Source: Chryseobacterium turcicum
GTDB taxonomy: Bacteria; Bacteroidota; Bacteroidia; Flavobacteriales; Weeksellaceae
Direction: 5' to 3'
Length of the DNA stretch: 64,000 nucleotides
NCBI RefSeq assembly: GCF_021010565.1
Contig: NZ_JAJNAY010000001.1
Location: 62,001 to 126,000, forward strand
Translations under genes and position numbers: made by a program
Shown: piece after piece, positions 8,775 through 17,611 of the stretch
Layout: each line of letters begins with the position of its first letter
Numbering within the stretch: position 1 is the first letter of the stretch
The notes under the pieces: generated by a model
Told to the model about the DNA's origin: nothing
Databases searched by the model: none
Seen by the model: the letters and a program-made list of their open reading frames with translations, nothing else

Positions 8775-9806
8775 ATGATTAAAAACGACCTATATTTAAA
8801 AGCACTTCGTGGGGAAACTGTAGAAAGACCACCGGTTTGGATGATGAGACAGGCAGGAAGATATTTGCCGGAATTTATTGCTCTTCGCGACAAGTATGAC
8901 TTCTTCACAAGATGTCAAACTCCGGAACTGGCTTCTGAGATTACTGTACAGCCGATAAGAAGATATCCTTTGGATGCTGCCATTTTGTTTTCTGATATTT
9001 TGGTTGTTCCTCAGGCAATGGGGATTGATTTTAAAATGAAGGAAAACGTAGGTCCGTGGTTAGATAATCCTATCAGAACCATGGAAGATGTACAAAATGT
9101 AATTGTTCCTGATGTGAACGATACTTTAGGATACGTTTTTGATGCCATAGAATTGACTTTAATTAAATTAGACAACGATATTCCATTGATTGGTTTTGCG
9201 GGTTCTCCGTGGACGATTCTTTGCTATTGCGTGGAAGGAAAAGGAAGTAAGGCTTTTGATATTGCTAAATCTTTCTGTTTCCAACAACCGGAAGCTGCAC
9301 ATTTGTTACTTCAGAAAATTACCGATACTACGATTGCTTACCTGAAAAGAAAGGTTGAAAAAGGCGTTTCTGCCGTTCAGGTTTTCGATTCTTGGGGCGG
9401 AATGCTTTCTCCGACAGATTACCAGGAGTTTTCTTGGCAATATATCAACCAGATTGTTGAAGCATTAAGTCCTTTAACCCACGTTGTGGTTTTTGGAAAA
9501 GGATGTTGGTTTGCGTTGGAAGAAATGACCATGGCTCCGGTATCAGCTTTAGGAGTTGACTGGACGATTAAACCTGAGTTTGCAAGAACTTTAACCAATC
9601 ATACAATGACCCTTCAGGGGAATTTTGACCCTGCAAGGTTACACTCTACTCCTGAAACGATTAAAAAAATGGTTAACGAAATGATTAACCGTTTCGGAAA
9701 AGACAGATACATCGCCAATCTTGGTCACGGAATCTTACCAAACATTCCTTTGGAAAATGCAGAAGCATTTATCAGAGCGGTGGTAGATTGGAAACCGAAT
9801 AATTAA
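8775..9806 (+). CDS. hemE: Uroporphyrinogen decarboxylase
   Basis: Decarboxylates the four acetate side chains of uroporphyrinogen III to coproporphyrinogen III in the cytoplasm. Length is 343 residues, as expected. The N-terminal signature [16 protein letters not shown], the segment [13 protein letters not shown], and the C-terminal NLGHGILP are all present. It ends the haem gene run and is followed by a strong bidirectional hairpin. hemB and the later steps (coproporphyrinogen oxidase, ferrochelatase) are not in this window. Confidence 0.98.
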   Translation: MIKNDLYLKALRGETVERPPVWMMRQAGRYLPEFIALRDKYDFFTRCQTPELASEITVQPIRRYPLDAAILFSDILVVPQAMGIDFKMKENVGPWLDNPIRTMEDVQNVIVPDVNDTLGYVFDAIELTLIKLDNDIPLIGFAGSPWTILCYCVEGKGSKAFDIAKSFCFQQPEAAHLLLQKITDTTIAYLKRKVEKGVSAVQVFDSWGGMLSPTDYQEFSWQYINQIVEALSPLTHVVVFGKGCWFALEEMTMAPVSALGVDWTIKPEFARTLTNHTMTLQGNFDPARLHSTPETIKKMVNEMINRFGKDRYIANLGHGILPNIPLENAEAFIRAVVDWKPNN

Positions 9807-9860
9807 TTTATTTTTAAATTTCACACTGATTTTTATAAATTACTTATAGAAATAAAATAA

Positions 9861-9892
9861 AATCCCTTTCAAAATTAATTTTGAAAGGGATT
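9861..9892. terminator. Perfect 16-base-arm palindrome, bidirectional terminator after hemE
   Basis: Arms AATCCCTTTCAAAATT and AATTTTGAAAGGGATT are exact complements, followed by TTT on the plus strand and flanked by an A-rich stretch that gives a U-tract on the minus strand. It separates the convergent hemE and sufS genes. Confidence 0.85.
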
Positions 9893-9980
9893 TTTCTATG
9901 AAGAAAAAAATTAGCCGTTAATTAAATTCTGTAATGAAACCTTGCTTGATAATTATTTAAATTTTACATCACAAAAATAA

Positions 9981-10003
9981 AGACTGTCTCAATGAAACAG
10001 TCT
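9981..10003 (-). terminator. Terminator hairpin after sufS
   Basis: AGACTGT and ACAGTCT arms around a 9-base loop; on the minus strand the stem is followed by TTTATTTTT. It lies 10 bases beyond the sufS stop. Confidence 0.8.
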
Positions 10004-10013
10004 GTTAGTTATT

Positions 10014-11234
10014 TTAAGAAAGCATTCTTTGTGCTTTTTTCACTCCTTCTACTAGCAAATCAATTTCATTAAATGTATTGTAAACTGCAAAACTAGCTCG
10101 AACCGTTCCGGCAATATTAAAGAAATCCATAATCGGTTGTGTACAGTGATGTCCTGTTCTCACTGCGATGCCCATTTTATCAAGAATCATCCCAACATCC
10201 GAAGAAATACCTACTCCTTCAAGATTAAAGGAAACTACGCCTGTTCTATGTGCTTTTTCACCATATACTTTCAATCCTTCTATTTCTAAAAGCTGTCTTT
10301 GCGCGTATTCCAATAAAGCATTTTCGTGATTCTGAATATTCTCCTGCCCTACTTTTTTAATAAAATCAATAGCTGCTCCCAAAGCAATATTTCCACCTAC
10401 ATTGGGTGTTCCTGCTTCAAATTTAAAAGGTAAACCTGCGTAAGTAGTGGCATCAAACGAGCACACTGCAATCATTTCTCCACCTCCATGGAAAGGTGGT
10501 AAATCTTCAAGAATCTCCTGTTTCCCGTACAATATTCCTGTTCCCATTGGAGCATACATTTTGTGTCCTGAAAACACGAAGAAATCACAGTCTAATTTTT
10601 GAACATCAATGGTGAAGTGAGGAGCCGACTGAGCACCGTCTATGACGATATATGCATTTGAATTAGCTCTTGTTTTAGCAATAATTTCTTCAATAGGATT
10701 TACAATTCCCAACGCATTGGAAACCTGATTTACAGAAACTACTTTTGTTTTTTCGCTTAAAAACTGGTCTAAATAATCCAATTGTAGAATTCCGTTTTCA
10801 TCGATTGGGATTACTCTTAATTTTGCACCTGTTCTTTCACAAAGCAACTGCCAAGGAACGATATTCGAATGGTGCTCCAGATAAGAGATAATAATCTCGT
10901 CATCCTTCTTTAGTTTCTGCGTTAAAATATAGGAAATAAGGTTTAAACCTTCGGTTGTTCCTTTGGTAAAAATAACTTCAAAATCATGTTTAGCATTAAT
11001 GAATTTCTGGATTTTTCTTCTCGAAAGTTCCATTTCTTCGGTTGCTAATTGACTCAACGTATGAATTCCTCTATGCACATTGGCATTGATTTCTGTGTAG
11101 TATTGATTCCAAACTTCTAAAACAGAGTTTGGCTTTTGTGATGTCGCTGCATTATCTAAATAAACCAAAGGCTTACCATTCACTTCTTGGTTTAATATAG
11201 AAAACTGACTTCTGATTTCCTGAATGTCTAACAT
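10014..11234 (-). CDS. sufS: Cysteine desulfurase, SufS type
   Basis: PLP enzyme releasing sulfur from cysteine for Fe-S cluster assembly by the SUF system. The 406-residue length and motifs are those of class II (SufS/CsdA) enzymes: PLP-binding Lys225 in FSGHKMYAPMGTG, catalytic Cys364 in RTGHHCTQP, and N-terminal YLDNAATSQKP. It is transcribed alone from a TAAATTTG box at 11277-11284 and ends at its own hairpin. The SUF scaffold genes sufABCD lie about 31 kb to the right on the opposite strand; no sufE or sufU is visible in the window. Confidence 0.96.
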   Translation of the reverse strand: MLDIQEIRSQFSILNQEVNGKPLVYLDNAATSQKPNSVLEVWNQYYTEINANVHRGIHTLSQLATEEMELSRRKIQKFINAKHDFEVIFTKGTTEGLNLISYILTQKLKKDDEIIISYLEHHSNIVPWQLLCERTGAKLRVIPIDENGILQLDYLDQFLSEKTKVVSVNQVSNALGIVNPIEEIIAKTRANSNAYIVIDGAQSAPHFTIDVQKLDCDFFVFSGHKMYAPMGTGILYGKQEILEDLPPFHGGGEMIAVCSFDATTYAGLPFKFEAGTPNVGGNIALGAAIDFIKKVGQENIQNHENALLEYAQRQLLEIEGLKVYGEKAHRTGVVSFNLEGVGISSDVGMILDKMGIAVRTGHHCTQPIMDFFNIAGTVRASFAVYNTFNEIDLLVEGVKKAQRMLS

Positions 11235-11276
11235 TTATTACATTTTTAATTAAAAAGCTCTTTATTTAGAACGCAT

Positions 11277-11284
11277 CAAATTTA
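11277..11284 (-). promoter_or_regulatory. -7 box TAAATTTG upstream of sufS
   Basis: Exact TAnnTTTG match on the minus strand, 42 bases before the sufS ATG. No clear TTG -33 element was seen at the usual distance. Confidence 0.45.
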
Positions 11285-11346
11285 CGCCTTTTTTCTGAAA
11301 AGATTTCATGCTAAAACTCATGATAGATGTAATCTAAAAACAAAAA

Positions 11347-11368
11347 AACCTGCCAAAATTGACAGGTT
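11347..11368 (-). terminator. Terminator after rplY
   Basis: On the minus strand AACCTG pairs with CAGGTT around a 10-base loop and is followed by a run of T residues. It lies 26 bases past the rplY stop. Confidence 0.8.
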
Positions 11369-11394
11369 CTTGTATTTTGAGTAAGAAAATATTC

Positions 11395-12030
11395 TTATTC
11401 TGCTGAAGCTTCTTCAGTTGCAGGAGCTTCTCCTTCAGTTGCAACTTCTTCTTCTTCATCATCGTCTTGAGCAGCACCTTTAATTGCATTTCTAGACATT
11501 TTAACAGCTACAATAACTGCATTGTCTGGGTGTACGAAAGAATATCCTTCAGCTTTGATAGAACCAACATAAAGTTTGTTACCAATCTTAAGAGAAGTGA
11601 TATCTACAACTACCTCGTCTGGCAAGTTTGCAGGAATAGCTTTTACTTTCAATTTTCTGAAAGACTGACGTAAAACACCACCAGCTACAACACCCTTAGA
11701 ACGACCAGTGATTCTTACAGGAACCTCCATAACTACTGGCTTATCGTCAGATAATCTGTAGAAGTCTGCGTGAATAATTCTGTCTGTAATTGGGTGGAAC
11801 TGAATATCTTGAAGAACTGCAGGAATTACCTGTCCGTCAACTTCAATAGATACCGTGTGTGCTTCAGGAGTATATACCAAACCTTTGAATGCTTTCTCTG
11901 TAGCAGAGAAATTCATTGGTTCACCACCTCCGTAAACAACACAAGGAACTAATTCAGCATCACGTAAAGCTTTTGTAGACTTTTTGCCCACGCTTTCTCT
12001 TTTTGTACCTTGAATTGTAATAGATTTCAT
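11395..12030 (-). CDS. rplY: 50S ribosomal protein L25 (CTC/TL5 long form)
   Basis: 5S-rRNA-binding ribosomal protein of the long CTC type with 211 residues. The N-terminal L25 domain ([28 protein letters not shown]) occupies about the first 95 residues. The C-terminal beta domain ([22 protein letters not shown]) follows. The last 25 or so residues are an acidic Glu/Asp/Ala tail (from about residue 189), a common feature in Bacteroidota. It is 56 bases downstream of prs, a widely conserved pairing; the usual third member pth is not here. Confidence 0.97.
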   Translation of the reverse strand: MKSITIQGTKRESVGKKSTKALRDAELVPCVVYGGGEPMNFSATEKAFKGLVYTPEAHTVSIEVDGQVIPAVLQDIQFHPITDRIIHADFYRLSDDKPVVMEVPVRITGRSKGVVAGGVLRQSFRKLKVKAIPANLPDEVVVDITSLKIGNKLYVGSIKAEGYSFVHPDNAVIVAVKMSRNAIKGAAQDDDEEEEVATEGEAPATEEASAE

Positions 12031-12086
12031 TATAAAAATTTTAAAAAAATTGTTTCGTTTTTAATTTGCAAATAATTAATTATCAA

Positions 12087-13025
12087 TTAGATAACAAACT
12101 TACTGCTAATAGATTGATGCTCGTGCACCATCTTCATAACATCTGCAAATAATGGGGCGCAAGATAGCACTTTTATTTTAGATGTCAAATTAGTTTTTAC
12201 AGGAATTGAGTCAGTTACAATAACTTCCAACAATTGAGAGTTCTCAATATTGTCATAAGCCTTCCCTGAAAGCACTCCGTGAGTCGCCATTGCTCTTACA
12301 GATTTCGCTCCTTTTTCCATTAGAATCTCTGCAGCTTTACAAAGCGTTCCTGCGGTATCAATCATGTCATCAATAAGGATTACATTTTTACCTTCCACGT
12401 CCCCGATAAGGAACATTTCTTCTACCACGTTTGCTTTTTTTCTTTCTTTGTAAGCAATTACTACATCAGCACCAAGGTGACCTGCATAGTTTTTTGCTCT
12501 TTTTGCGCCCCCCATATCTGGAGAAGCAATCGTAAGATTATCAAGCTTAAGGTCTCTGATGTAATCTACAAAGATTGTAGAAGCATACAAATGATCAACA
12601 GGAATTTCGAAGAATCCTTGAATTTGATCTGCATGCAAATCCATAGTCATTACTCTTGTTGCCCCTGCAGCCGTTAAAAGATTTGCCACCAATTTAGCTC
12701 CAATCGGTGCTCTTGGTTTGTCTTTTCTGTCTTGTCTTGCAAGCCCAAAGTACGGAAGTACTACGGTAATACTTTTTGCAGAAGCTCTTTTTGCAGCATC
12801 AATCATTAGAAGCAATTCTAAAAGATTGTCTGCCGGCGGAAACGTAGATCCGATTAGGAAAACTCTTCCTCCTCTTACAGATTCGTCTAAAACTGGTTCA
12901 AACTCTCCGTCGCTGAACTCCTGAAAGTTGATTTTTCCTAATTCTTTCCCATAATACTGGGCAATTTTTTCTGCAAGATCCTTACTGGTTCTTGTAGAAA
13001 ATAAATAACTTAACTGATCGGCCAT
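12087..13025 (-). CDS. prs: Ribose-phosphate pyrophosphokinase
   Basis: Makes PRPP from ribose-5-phosphate and ATP, feeding nucleotide, histidine, tryptophan and NAD synthesis. Length 312 residues is standard for class I enzymes. Visible motifs are the flexible catalytic loop YFGLARQDRKDKPRAPI, the divalent-cation site TMDLHADQIQGFF, and the PRPP-binding loop VILIDDMIDTAGTL. It is transcribed ahead of rplY. Its promoter overlaps the terminator of the upstream gene. Confidence 0.98.
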   Translation of the reverse strand: MADQLSYLFSTRTSKDLAEKIAQYYGKELGKINFQEFSDGEFEPVLDESVRGGRVFLIGSTFPPADNLLELLLMIDAAKRASAKSITVVLPYFGLARQDRKDKPRAPIGAKLVANLLTAAGATRVMTMDLHADQIQGFFEIPVDHLYASTIFVDYIRDLKLDNLTIASPDMGGAKRAKNYAGHLGADVVIAYKERKKANVVEEMFLIGDVEGKNVILIDDMIDTAGTLCKAAEILMEKGAKSVRAMATHGVLSGKAYDNIENSQLLEVIVTDSIPVKTNLTSKIKVLSCAPLFADVMKMVHEHQSISSKFVI

Positions 13026-13047
13026 TTTTACTTTTTAAAAGATTTTG

Positions 13048-13076
13048 CAAATTTAAAAAAAAACCACAAGAATCAA
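13048..13076 (-). promoter_or_regulatory. Promoter of prs-rplY: TTG-N18-TAAATTTG
   Basis: On the minus strand the -7 box TAAATTTG (13048-13055) follows a TTG (13074-13076) with an 18-base spacer, matching the Bacteroidota sigma-A arrangement. The TTG falls in the loop of the upstream terminator, and the box directly follows its T-tract. Confidence 0.6.
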
Positions 13077-13087
13077 TCCTGTGGTTT
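13061..13087 (-). terminator. Terminator after the GDSL lipoprotein gene
   Basis: AAACCACA pairs with TGTGGTTT around an 11-base loop, followed on the minus strand by about ten T residues. It lies in the 85-base gap before prs and overlaps the prs promoter. Confidence 0.8.
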
Positions 13088-13110
13088 CCATTATTTATTT
13101 TTATTCCCGA

Positions 13111-14649
13111 TTAAGGAAATTTAACGCCTGAATATTTATTAGGATCTACCTGTGGTAAATTCGATTTATAGGTCGTATTTATTGATTTAATAAATTCATT
13201 TGCAATAATCGCATACCCTCTACCTGTAAGGTGAACTCCGTCTAAAGAGAAGGCTCCTCCTGTAACAAACTTAGCAGTATATCTCACACCATCCCAAGAA
13301 ACTCCTGATTGAGATCCAAGCTCATTCATTTTCTTGTTTGCATCAACAAAAGCATATCCTTTTGAAGCTGCAGCCGCTTTAATTGTTACGTTATAAGCAT
13401 CGATAGCAGTGTTAATTTCTGTAATTTCAGAAGGAATCAAAATATATTTATCTGCAAATGGATAAGAAACTCCTCTTGCCGAAAGAGCGGCTAACGCAGT
13501 AGGCTCTGTTTTACCAATTTCAGATTTAGTTGTTAAAGGAACCAAATCTCCTGCTTTTGCCTGTCTTGCCTGCCCATAAGTATTTCCTAAATAAGTAGCC
13601 AAAGCAACCAACTGAGCATTTCCTGAAGCCGCAGCGGCAGCAGTAATTTGAGCTTTCAGATCCGGCAAACTTTCATCCTTAATAAGCAATGGGTTTGCAG
13701 CAGTTTTAGAAAGAGGCTTAATTCTATCTCCTGCTCCAAATGCCGTTAATATCTGATTTAATGGCCCGTACAAGTTAGCATTCAAATTATCAATATTAGC
13801 TTCTCCAGCAGCTACATTTCCACCTCCCAAAACAGCAGAAGTAAGAGGGTTTGTAGGAATTGTTGTTAACGAAGGAATAGATGTTACACTAGGAATATTT
13901 GCCACTACTCCTTTAGCATTAGTTGTAGCAATATCAGAAATTAGTAAATTATAATATTGAGTAAACTGAGCTGGAGGTGTTAAAGGTTCTACAGAACTAT
14001 CACCACCTGCTAGAGCGTACAATAAAGCATCATTATTACCAATCCATAAAGAAAAGAAGGTAGGCTTCTGAGCTTTAAAGTCTGCAATAACAGAAGTTGT
14101 TGGGCTTGATGCAAATCTCACAAAATAAGGATTCGCTGTTTTTGCTAACACTCCCGCAACGTTTCCATAGCCAGGAGCTAATAAATGCGAAACTCTCGCT
14201 CCCGGAACTCCCATGTTATTGAAAGGTCCTGTCAAAACAGTATTGGTTAGAGTTGTAGCAACGTTATTATTAGCATTTTTTATGTCTGGAGCTCCCGCAA
14301 TAAAGCTGTCAATATATAGCTTTGTACTCGCAATCTGCACATTTGGGCCAACATTCAGAAGAAGACCTCCATTATTATCACCCATTAAAGGTTGCTTAAA
14401 ATCTCCACCACCTACAAGTTTCATTTGCTGAGCCATCATTGAAGGGTAAGATTCATTTTGACCATCAATATAAAGAGCACCATCTCTATAACCTGAGGTT
14501 AATGAGTTTCCTAAAGATACATACTTAGAAAAATCAGCTTCACCTTTGGTTACAACGATGTCTTTTACGTCAGTATCAAAATCTGTATTACAACTTACTG
14601 TAAAAAGAAGTGCCGAAACAGCTATTGTAGATATTATTATTTTTTTCAT
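13111..14649 (-). CDS. SGNH/GDSL-type hydrolase lipoprotein
   Basis: A 512-residue lipoprotein (signal peptide with lipobox ending at Cys20, FTVSC) with a divergent SGNH esterase fold. Block I is SLGNSL with candidate nucleophile Ser49; block III is WIGNNDAL (Gly204, Asn206, Asp207); block V is DGVHLTGRGY with Asp470 and His473. A long Ala/Thr/Asn-rich insertion lies between blocks III and V. It starts 9 bases after a FadL-type porin. A role as a surface or periplasmic lipase/esterase whose fatty acid products enter by that porin is an inference. Confidence 0.85.
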   Translation of the reverse strand: MKKIIISTIAVSALLFTVSCNTDFDTDVKDIVVTKGEADFSKYVSLGNSLTSGYRDGALYIDGQNESYPSMMAQQMKLVGGGDFKQPLMGDNNGGLLLNVGPNVQIASTKLYIDSFIAGAPDIKNANNNVATTLTNTVLTGPFNNMGVPGARVSHLLAPGYGNVAGVLAKTANPYFVRFASSPTTSVIADFKAQKPTFFSLWIGNNDALLYALAGGDSSVEPLTPPAQFTQYYNLLISDIATTNAKGVVANIPSVTSIPSLTTIPTNPLTSAVLGGGNVAAGEANIDNLNANLYGPLNQILTAFGAGDRIKPLSKTAANPLLIKDESLPDLKAQITAAAAASGNAQLVALATYLGNTYGQARQAKAGDLVPLTTKSEIGKTEPTALAALSARGVSYPFADKYILIPSEITEINTAIDAYNVTIKAAAASKGYAFVDANKKMNELGSQSGVSWDGVRYTAKFVTGGAFSLDGVHLTGRGYAIIANEFIKSINTTYKSNLPQVDPNKYSGVKFP

Positions 14650-14658
14650 AATTTAAAA

Positions 14659-15897
14659 TTAAAAAGCATTATAAGATAAACCTAGACCAAAATAGAATGC
14701 TTTAGCCTTTGCCTGACCATAAAAACCTAAGTAATTATTTTTCACATCTCTGCTTTGTGGCATTGCATAACCACCCGCAACGTCAACTCCGAATTTTTTA
14801 AGTTTAAAACCTACACCACCTGTTAAAACAAAAGAGTCAAAAGAAGGGGTTTCCGGAATGAAGTTATCATCAGAATAAGGAGACTCATCATAATAAGCAC
14901 CTAAACGACCATAAATCATATTGGTAAATGCATATTGAGTTCCCAATCTTACCGTTTTTGAATTTTTAAAATTCTTTGGAGCCACCAATATCGTTGGATC
15001 TGCCTGGTTTCCAATAGGAGCGTTAGCAAAATCTAAAGTTAACTGACTGTATCTCTCCCAACCATGATAGTTGAAATCTGCAGAGATTAACCACTTTGGA
15101 GTTACCTTATACGTTAAACCAATTGTATATTCTTCTACAAGCGGTAAAGTTGCTGTGAAACGATCTTGCCCAGCTCCGTTTAACCCTAAAAGTGCATTCA
15201 CAGTATTCTGTGCAGGAGCAACAAAAGTAGCCGTTCCTTTTTTAGCTTTCATATCAACCGGCGAACGGTATGCAATGCTCACATCAAGTTTGGGATCAGG
15301 CCTAAAATAGAAACCAAAACCAAAACCGTGACCACTTGCTTTCTCGTCTTTAATATTAACTGTTCCTCCAAATTGAGTAACCGCTTTATCCCAGTTTACA
15401 GATCCTCTTGCGTAGATATAGCTAGCTCCGAATGATACCCAGTCAGCCATTTTCACAGAAACCATAGGTTGGAAATAAAAACTTTTCAACTCAAGCTTCT
15501 GTACCATCTCTCTTCCTTCCCAATCGTAAGGATATTGAATGGTACTTCCAAAAGGAGTAGAAAAACTAAACCCAATCGATAATTTATCAATCGGCTTATA
15601 AGCTATCGCCGCATAAATTGGTGTACCCAACGGATTATCGGTCTCTGTACTCTTTAAAGTATTTAAATTCTGAAAAGTAACTTTATTACTTGCTCCAAAA
15701 CCTCCCGCAACAATACTTAGTTTAGAAGGAATGAATGACATACCTGCTGGGTTAAAGAATGCAACACTCGCATCTTCAGCATGGGCACTGGTGTGCGCCA
15801 TTGCCAATTGCTTTACCCCTTGCAAAGAAACTCTAAAGCCTCCCGCATAAGATAAAACACCAGCCAATAAAGCAGTTGATATTAATATTTTTTTCAT
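14659..15897 (-). CDS. OmpP1/FadL/TodX family outer membrane transporter
   Basis: Outer membrane beta-barrel of the family that imports long-chain fatty acids or other hydrophobic compounds. It has 412 residues: a signal peptide (about 1-17) and then the N-terminal hatch region with the family signature HAEDASVAFFNPAGMSF. Alternating beta strands follow, with a C-terminal aromatic (YNAF) suited to BAM insertion. It is the first gene of a two-gene operon with the GDSL lipoprotein and has a TATATTTG box 20 bases upstream. The true substrate cannot be read from the sequence. Confidence 0.93.
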   Translation of the reverse strand: MKKILISTALLAGVLSYAGGFRVSLQGVKQLAMAHTSAHAEDASVAFFNPAGMSFIPSKLSIVAGGFGASNKVTFQNLNTLKSTETDNPLGTPIYAAIAYKPIDKLSIGFSFSTPFGSTIQYPYDWEGREMVQKLELKSFYFQPMVSVKMADWVSFGASYIYARGSVNWDKAVTQFGGTVNIKDEKASGHGFGFGFYFRPDPKLDVSIAYRSPVDMKAKKGTATFVAPAQNTVNALLGLNGAGQDRFTATLPLVEEYTIGLTYKVTPKWLISADFNYHGWERYSQLTLDFANAPIGNQADPTILVAPKNFKNSKTVRLGTQYAFTNMIYGRLGAYYDESPYSDDNFIPETPSFDSFVLTGGVGFKLKKFGVDVAGGYAMPQSRDVKNNYLGFYGQAKAKAFYFGLGLSYNAF

Positions 15898-15916
15898 AGA
15901 CTATTATTATATAACC

Positions 15917-15924
15917 CAAATATA
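15917..15924 (-). promoter_or_regulatory. -7 box TATATTTG of the FadL-GDSL operon
   Basis: Exact TAnnTTTG match on the minus strand 20 bases before the ATG. No good -33 TTG at the usual spacing. The 277-base gap to ricT otherwise shows only AT-rich sequence and the ricT promoter. Confidence 0.45.
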
Positions 15925-16124
15925 AAATTATTTTGAATACACCTGTTAATAAATCCCAATATTTTAAACTAACAAGTAAAAGAAAACTATGTTTAAAATA
16001 ATAGTTCAGACATAAAACAGAATAACATACTCAATAACACATATTTAAATTTAAAATTATCACACAACATCAATCATGTTTAATATTAAACATTTTCAAA
16101 AATTAATATTTAGTACATTTGGAA

Positions 16125-16153
16125 TTGTATAAAGATAAAAATCAATAAATTTG
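16125..16153 (+). promoter_or_regulatory. Promoter of ricT-gldH-PBP1A: TTG-N18-TAAATTTG
   Basis: TTG at 16125-16127 and TAAATTTG at 16146-16153 are separated by 18 bases, a textbook Bacteroidota promoter. The ricT ATG follows 22 bases after the box. Confidence 0.65.
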
Positions 16154-16174
16154 CAAGATTAAACAAATTATAAT

Positions 16175-17611
16175 ATGAGTTGTGGATGTAAAACATCTGG
16201 CGATTCTGCACATTCTTGCGGAACAAAATCTGCGAATGGCTGTGAAAGTGTAAATACCTGCGGTAATAGTTATAAATTAAGTGTTTTCGATTGGCTTTCT
16301 AACGTACAAAACCCTGCATCAAACAGGTGTGATTTTGTAGAAGTTAGATTTAAAAACGATAGAAAATCATTTTATAAAAATGTAAATAATATTCCTTTAC
16401 ATATAGGTAGCGTTGTAACAGTAGAATCTAGTCCGGGACACGATGTGGGCGTAGTAAGCCTTACGGGAGAATTAGTGAAAATTCAGATGAAGAAAAAAAG
16501 AGCTTCTGAAGAAAACCCACTTAAAATATATAGACAAGCCAACCAAAAAGACATTGAAGTTTGGCAGGAAGCTCGAAAAAAAGAGGAAAATGTAAAAATT
16601 GAAGCCCGAAAAATATCTCACAGAATTGGTCTTGAAATGAAGATTACTGATGTGGAATATCAAGGTGATTCTTCTAAAGTAACCTTCTATTACACTGCTG
16701 ATAACAGGGTGGATTTTAGAATGTTGATTAAAGAATTTGCAGGAGCTTTCCGCACAAAAATCGATATGAAACAAATCGGCTTCAGACAAGAGGCTGCAAA
16801 AGTAGGCGGAATAGGATCTTGCGGAAGAGAATTGTGTTGCTCAACTTGGTTAACAGATTTCAGATCAGTAAACACCAATGTTGCAAGATATCAGCAATTG
16901 AGCATCAACCCTCAAAAGCTGGCAGGACAGTGTGGTAAGCTTAAATGTTGTCTAAACTATGAACTAGACAGTTATCTTGATGCATTAAGCCACTTCCCTT
17001 CTTCTTCAACAATGATTGATACCGAAAAAGGACGAGCGTTTTGTATAAAAATTGATGTTTTCAAAAAGAAAATGTGGTTTGCCTATGTAGACAGCTCAAT
17101 GGCATGGTATGATTTCGACGTTGATTTGGTGAAAAAAATGATTTCGCAAAATAAAAGAGGCGAAAGAACGTTACCTCTCGAAGATTTAAAACAGCCTGAA
17201 ATTTCTGTTAAAACAGTAGATTTAATTCAGGAAAATAGTGTGGATCGTTTTGAGAAAAAGAACAGAGGTTCCAACAAAAACAGGAATCAAGGTCCCAATC
17301 AAAACAGGCCAAACAATAACAATCAGGGACCTAGAAAACCTAGACCTGAAAACAATAACGAAAGACCTGAGAGAAACGATAAAGAAGAGAGACCAGAAAG
17401 ACAGGAACGTCAACCACGCCCTGAAAAACAGGTGAGACCTAATCAAAATAACAATCAAAGGCCTCAAAAACCACAGCAACAGAGACCACCAATAGAAAAG
17501 GCGGAAAATGTAAATGCTGTAAATAATAATGCTGAGGCGAAACCTCAGAATCAACCACCCAAAAAGAAGTTTAAAAAGAAGTTTCCTCCAAAAAAAGATA
17601 ATAATGCATAA
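16175..17611 (+). CDS. ricT: PSP1-domain protein, RicT/YaaT-like
   Basis: A 478-residue protein whose middle is a PSP1 domain. In Bacillus, RicT (YaaT) with RicA and RicF carries Fe-S clusters and tunes RNA processing; the role here is unknown. Cluster cysteines are visible as Cys216, Cys221-Cys222 (SCGRELCCSTWL) and Cys253, Cys258-Cys259 (GQCGKLKCC). Five more cysteines lie in the first 29 residues (3, 5, 15, 23, 29). From about residue 360 the protein is a low-complexity tail rich in Asn, Pro, Arg and Gln, ending in a Lys-rich patch, which suggests nucleic-acid contact. gldH overlaps its end by 8 bases. Confidence 0.88.
   Translation: MSCGCKTSGDSAHSCGTKSANGCESVNTCGNSYKLSVFDWLSNVQNPASNRCDFVEVRFKNDRKSFYKNVNNIPLHIGSVVTVESSPGHDVGVVSLTGELVKIQMKKKRASEENPLKIYRQANQKDIEVWQEARKKEENVKIEARKISHRIGLEMKITDVEYQGDSSKVTFYYTADNRVDFRMLIKEFAGAFRTKIDMKQIGFRQEAAKVGGIGSCGRELCCSTWLTDFRSVNTNVARYQQLSINPQKLAGQCGKLKCCLNYELDSYLDALSHFPSSSTMIDTEKGRAFCIKIDVFKKKMWFAYVDSSMAWYDFDVDLVKKMISQNKRGERTLPLEDLKQPEISVKTVDLIQENSVDRFEKKNRGSNKNRNQGPNQNRPNNNNQGPRKPRPENNNERPERNDKEERPERQERQPRPEKQVRPNQNNNQRPQKPQQQRPPIEKAENVNAVNNNAEAKPQNQPPKKKFKKKFPPKKDNNA

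Noticed and set aside
17529..17603. Longer N-terminus for GldH
   Set aside because: It would place 25 mostly basic residues before a clear lipoprotein signal peptide; the ATG at 17604 fits the family.
16175..17611. CRISPR or tandem DNA repeats in the 3' part of ricT
   Set aside because: The repetition is of amino acid composition, not of exact DNA units, and it stays in frame.
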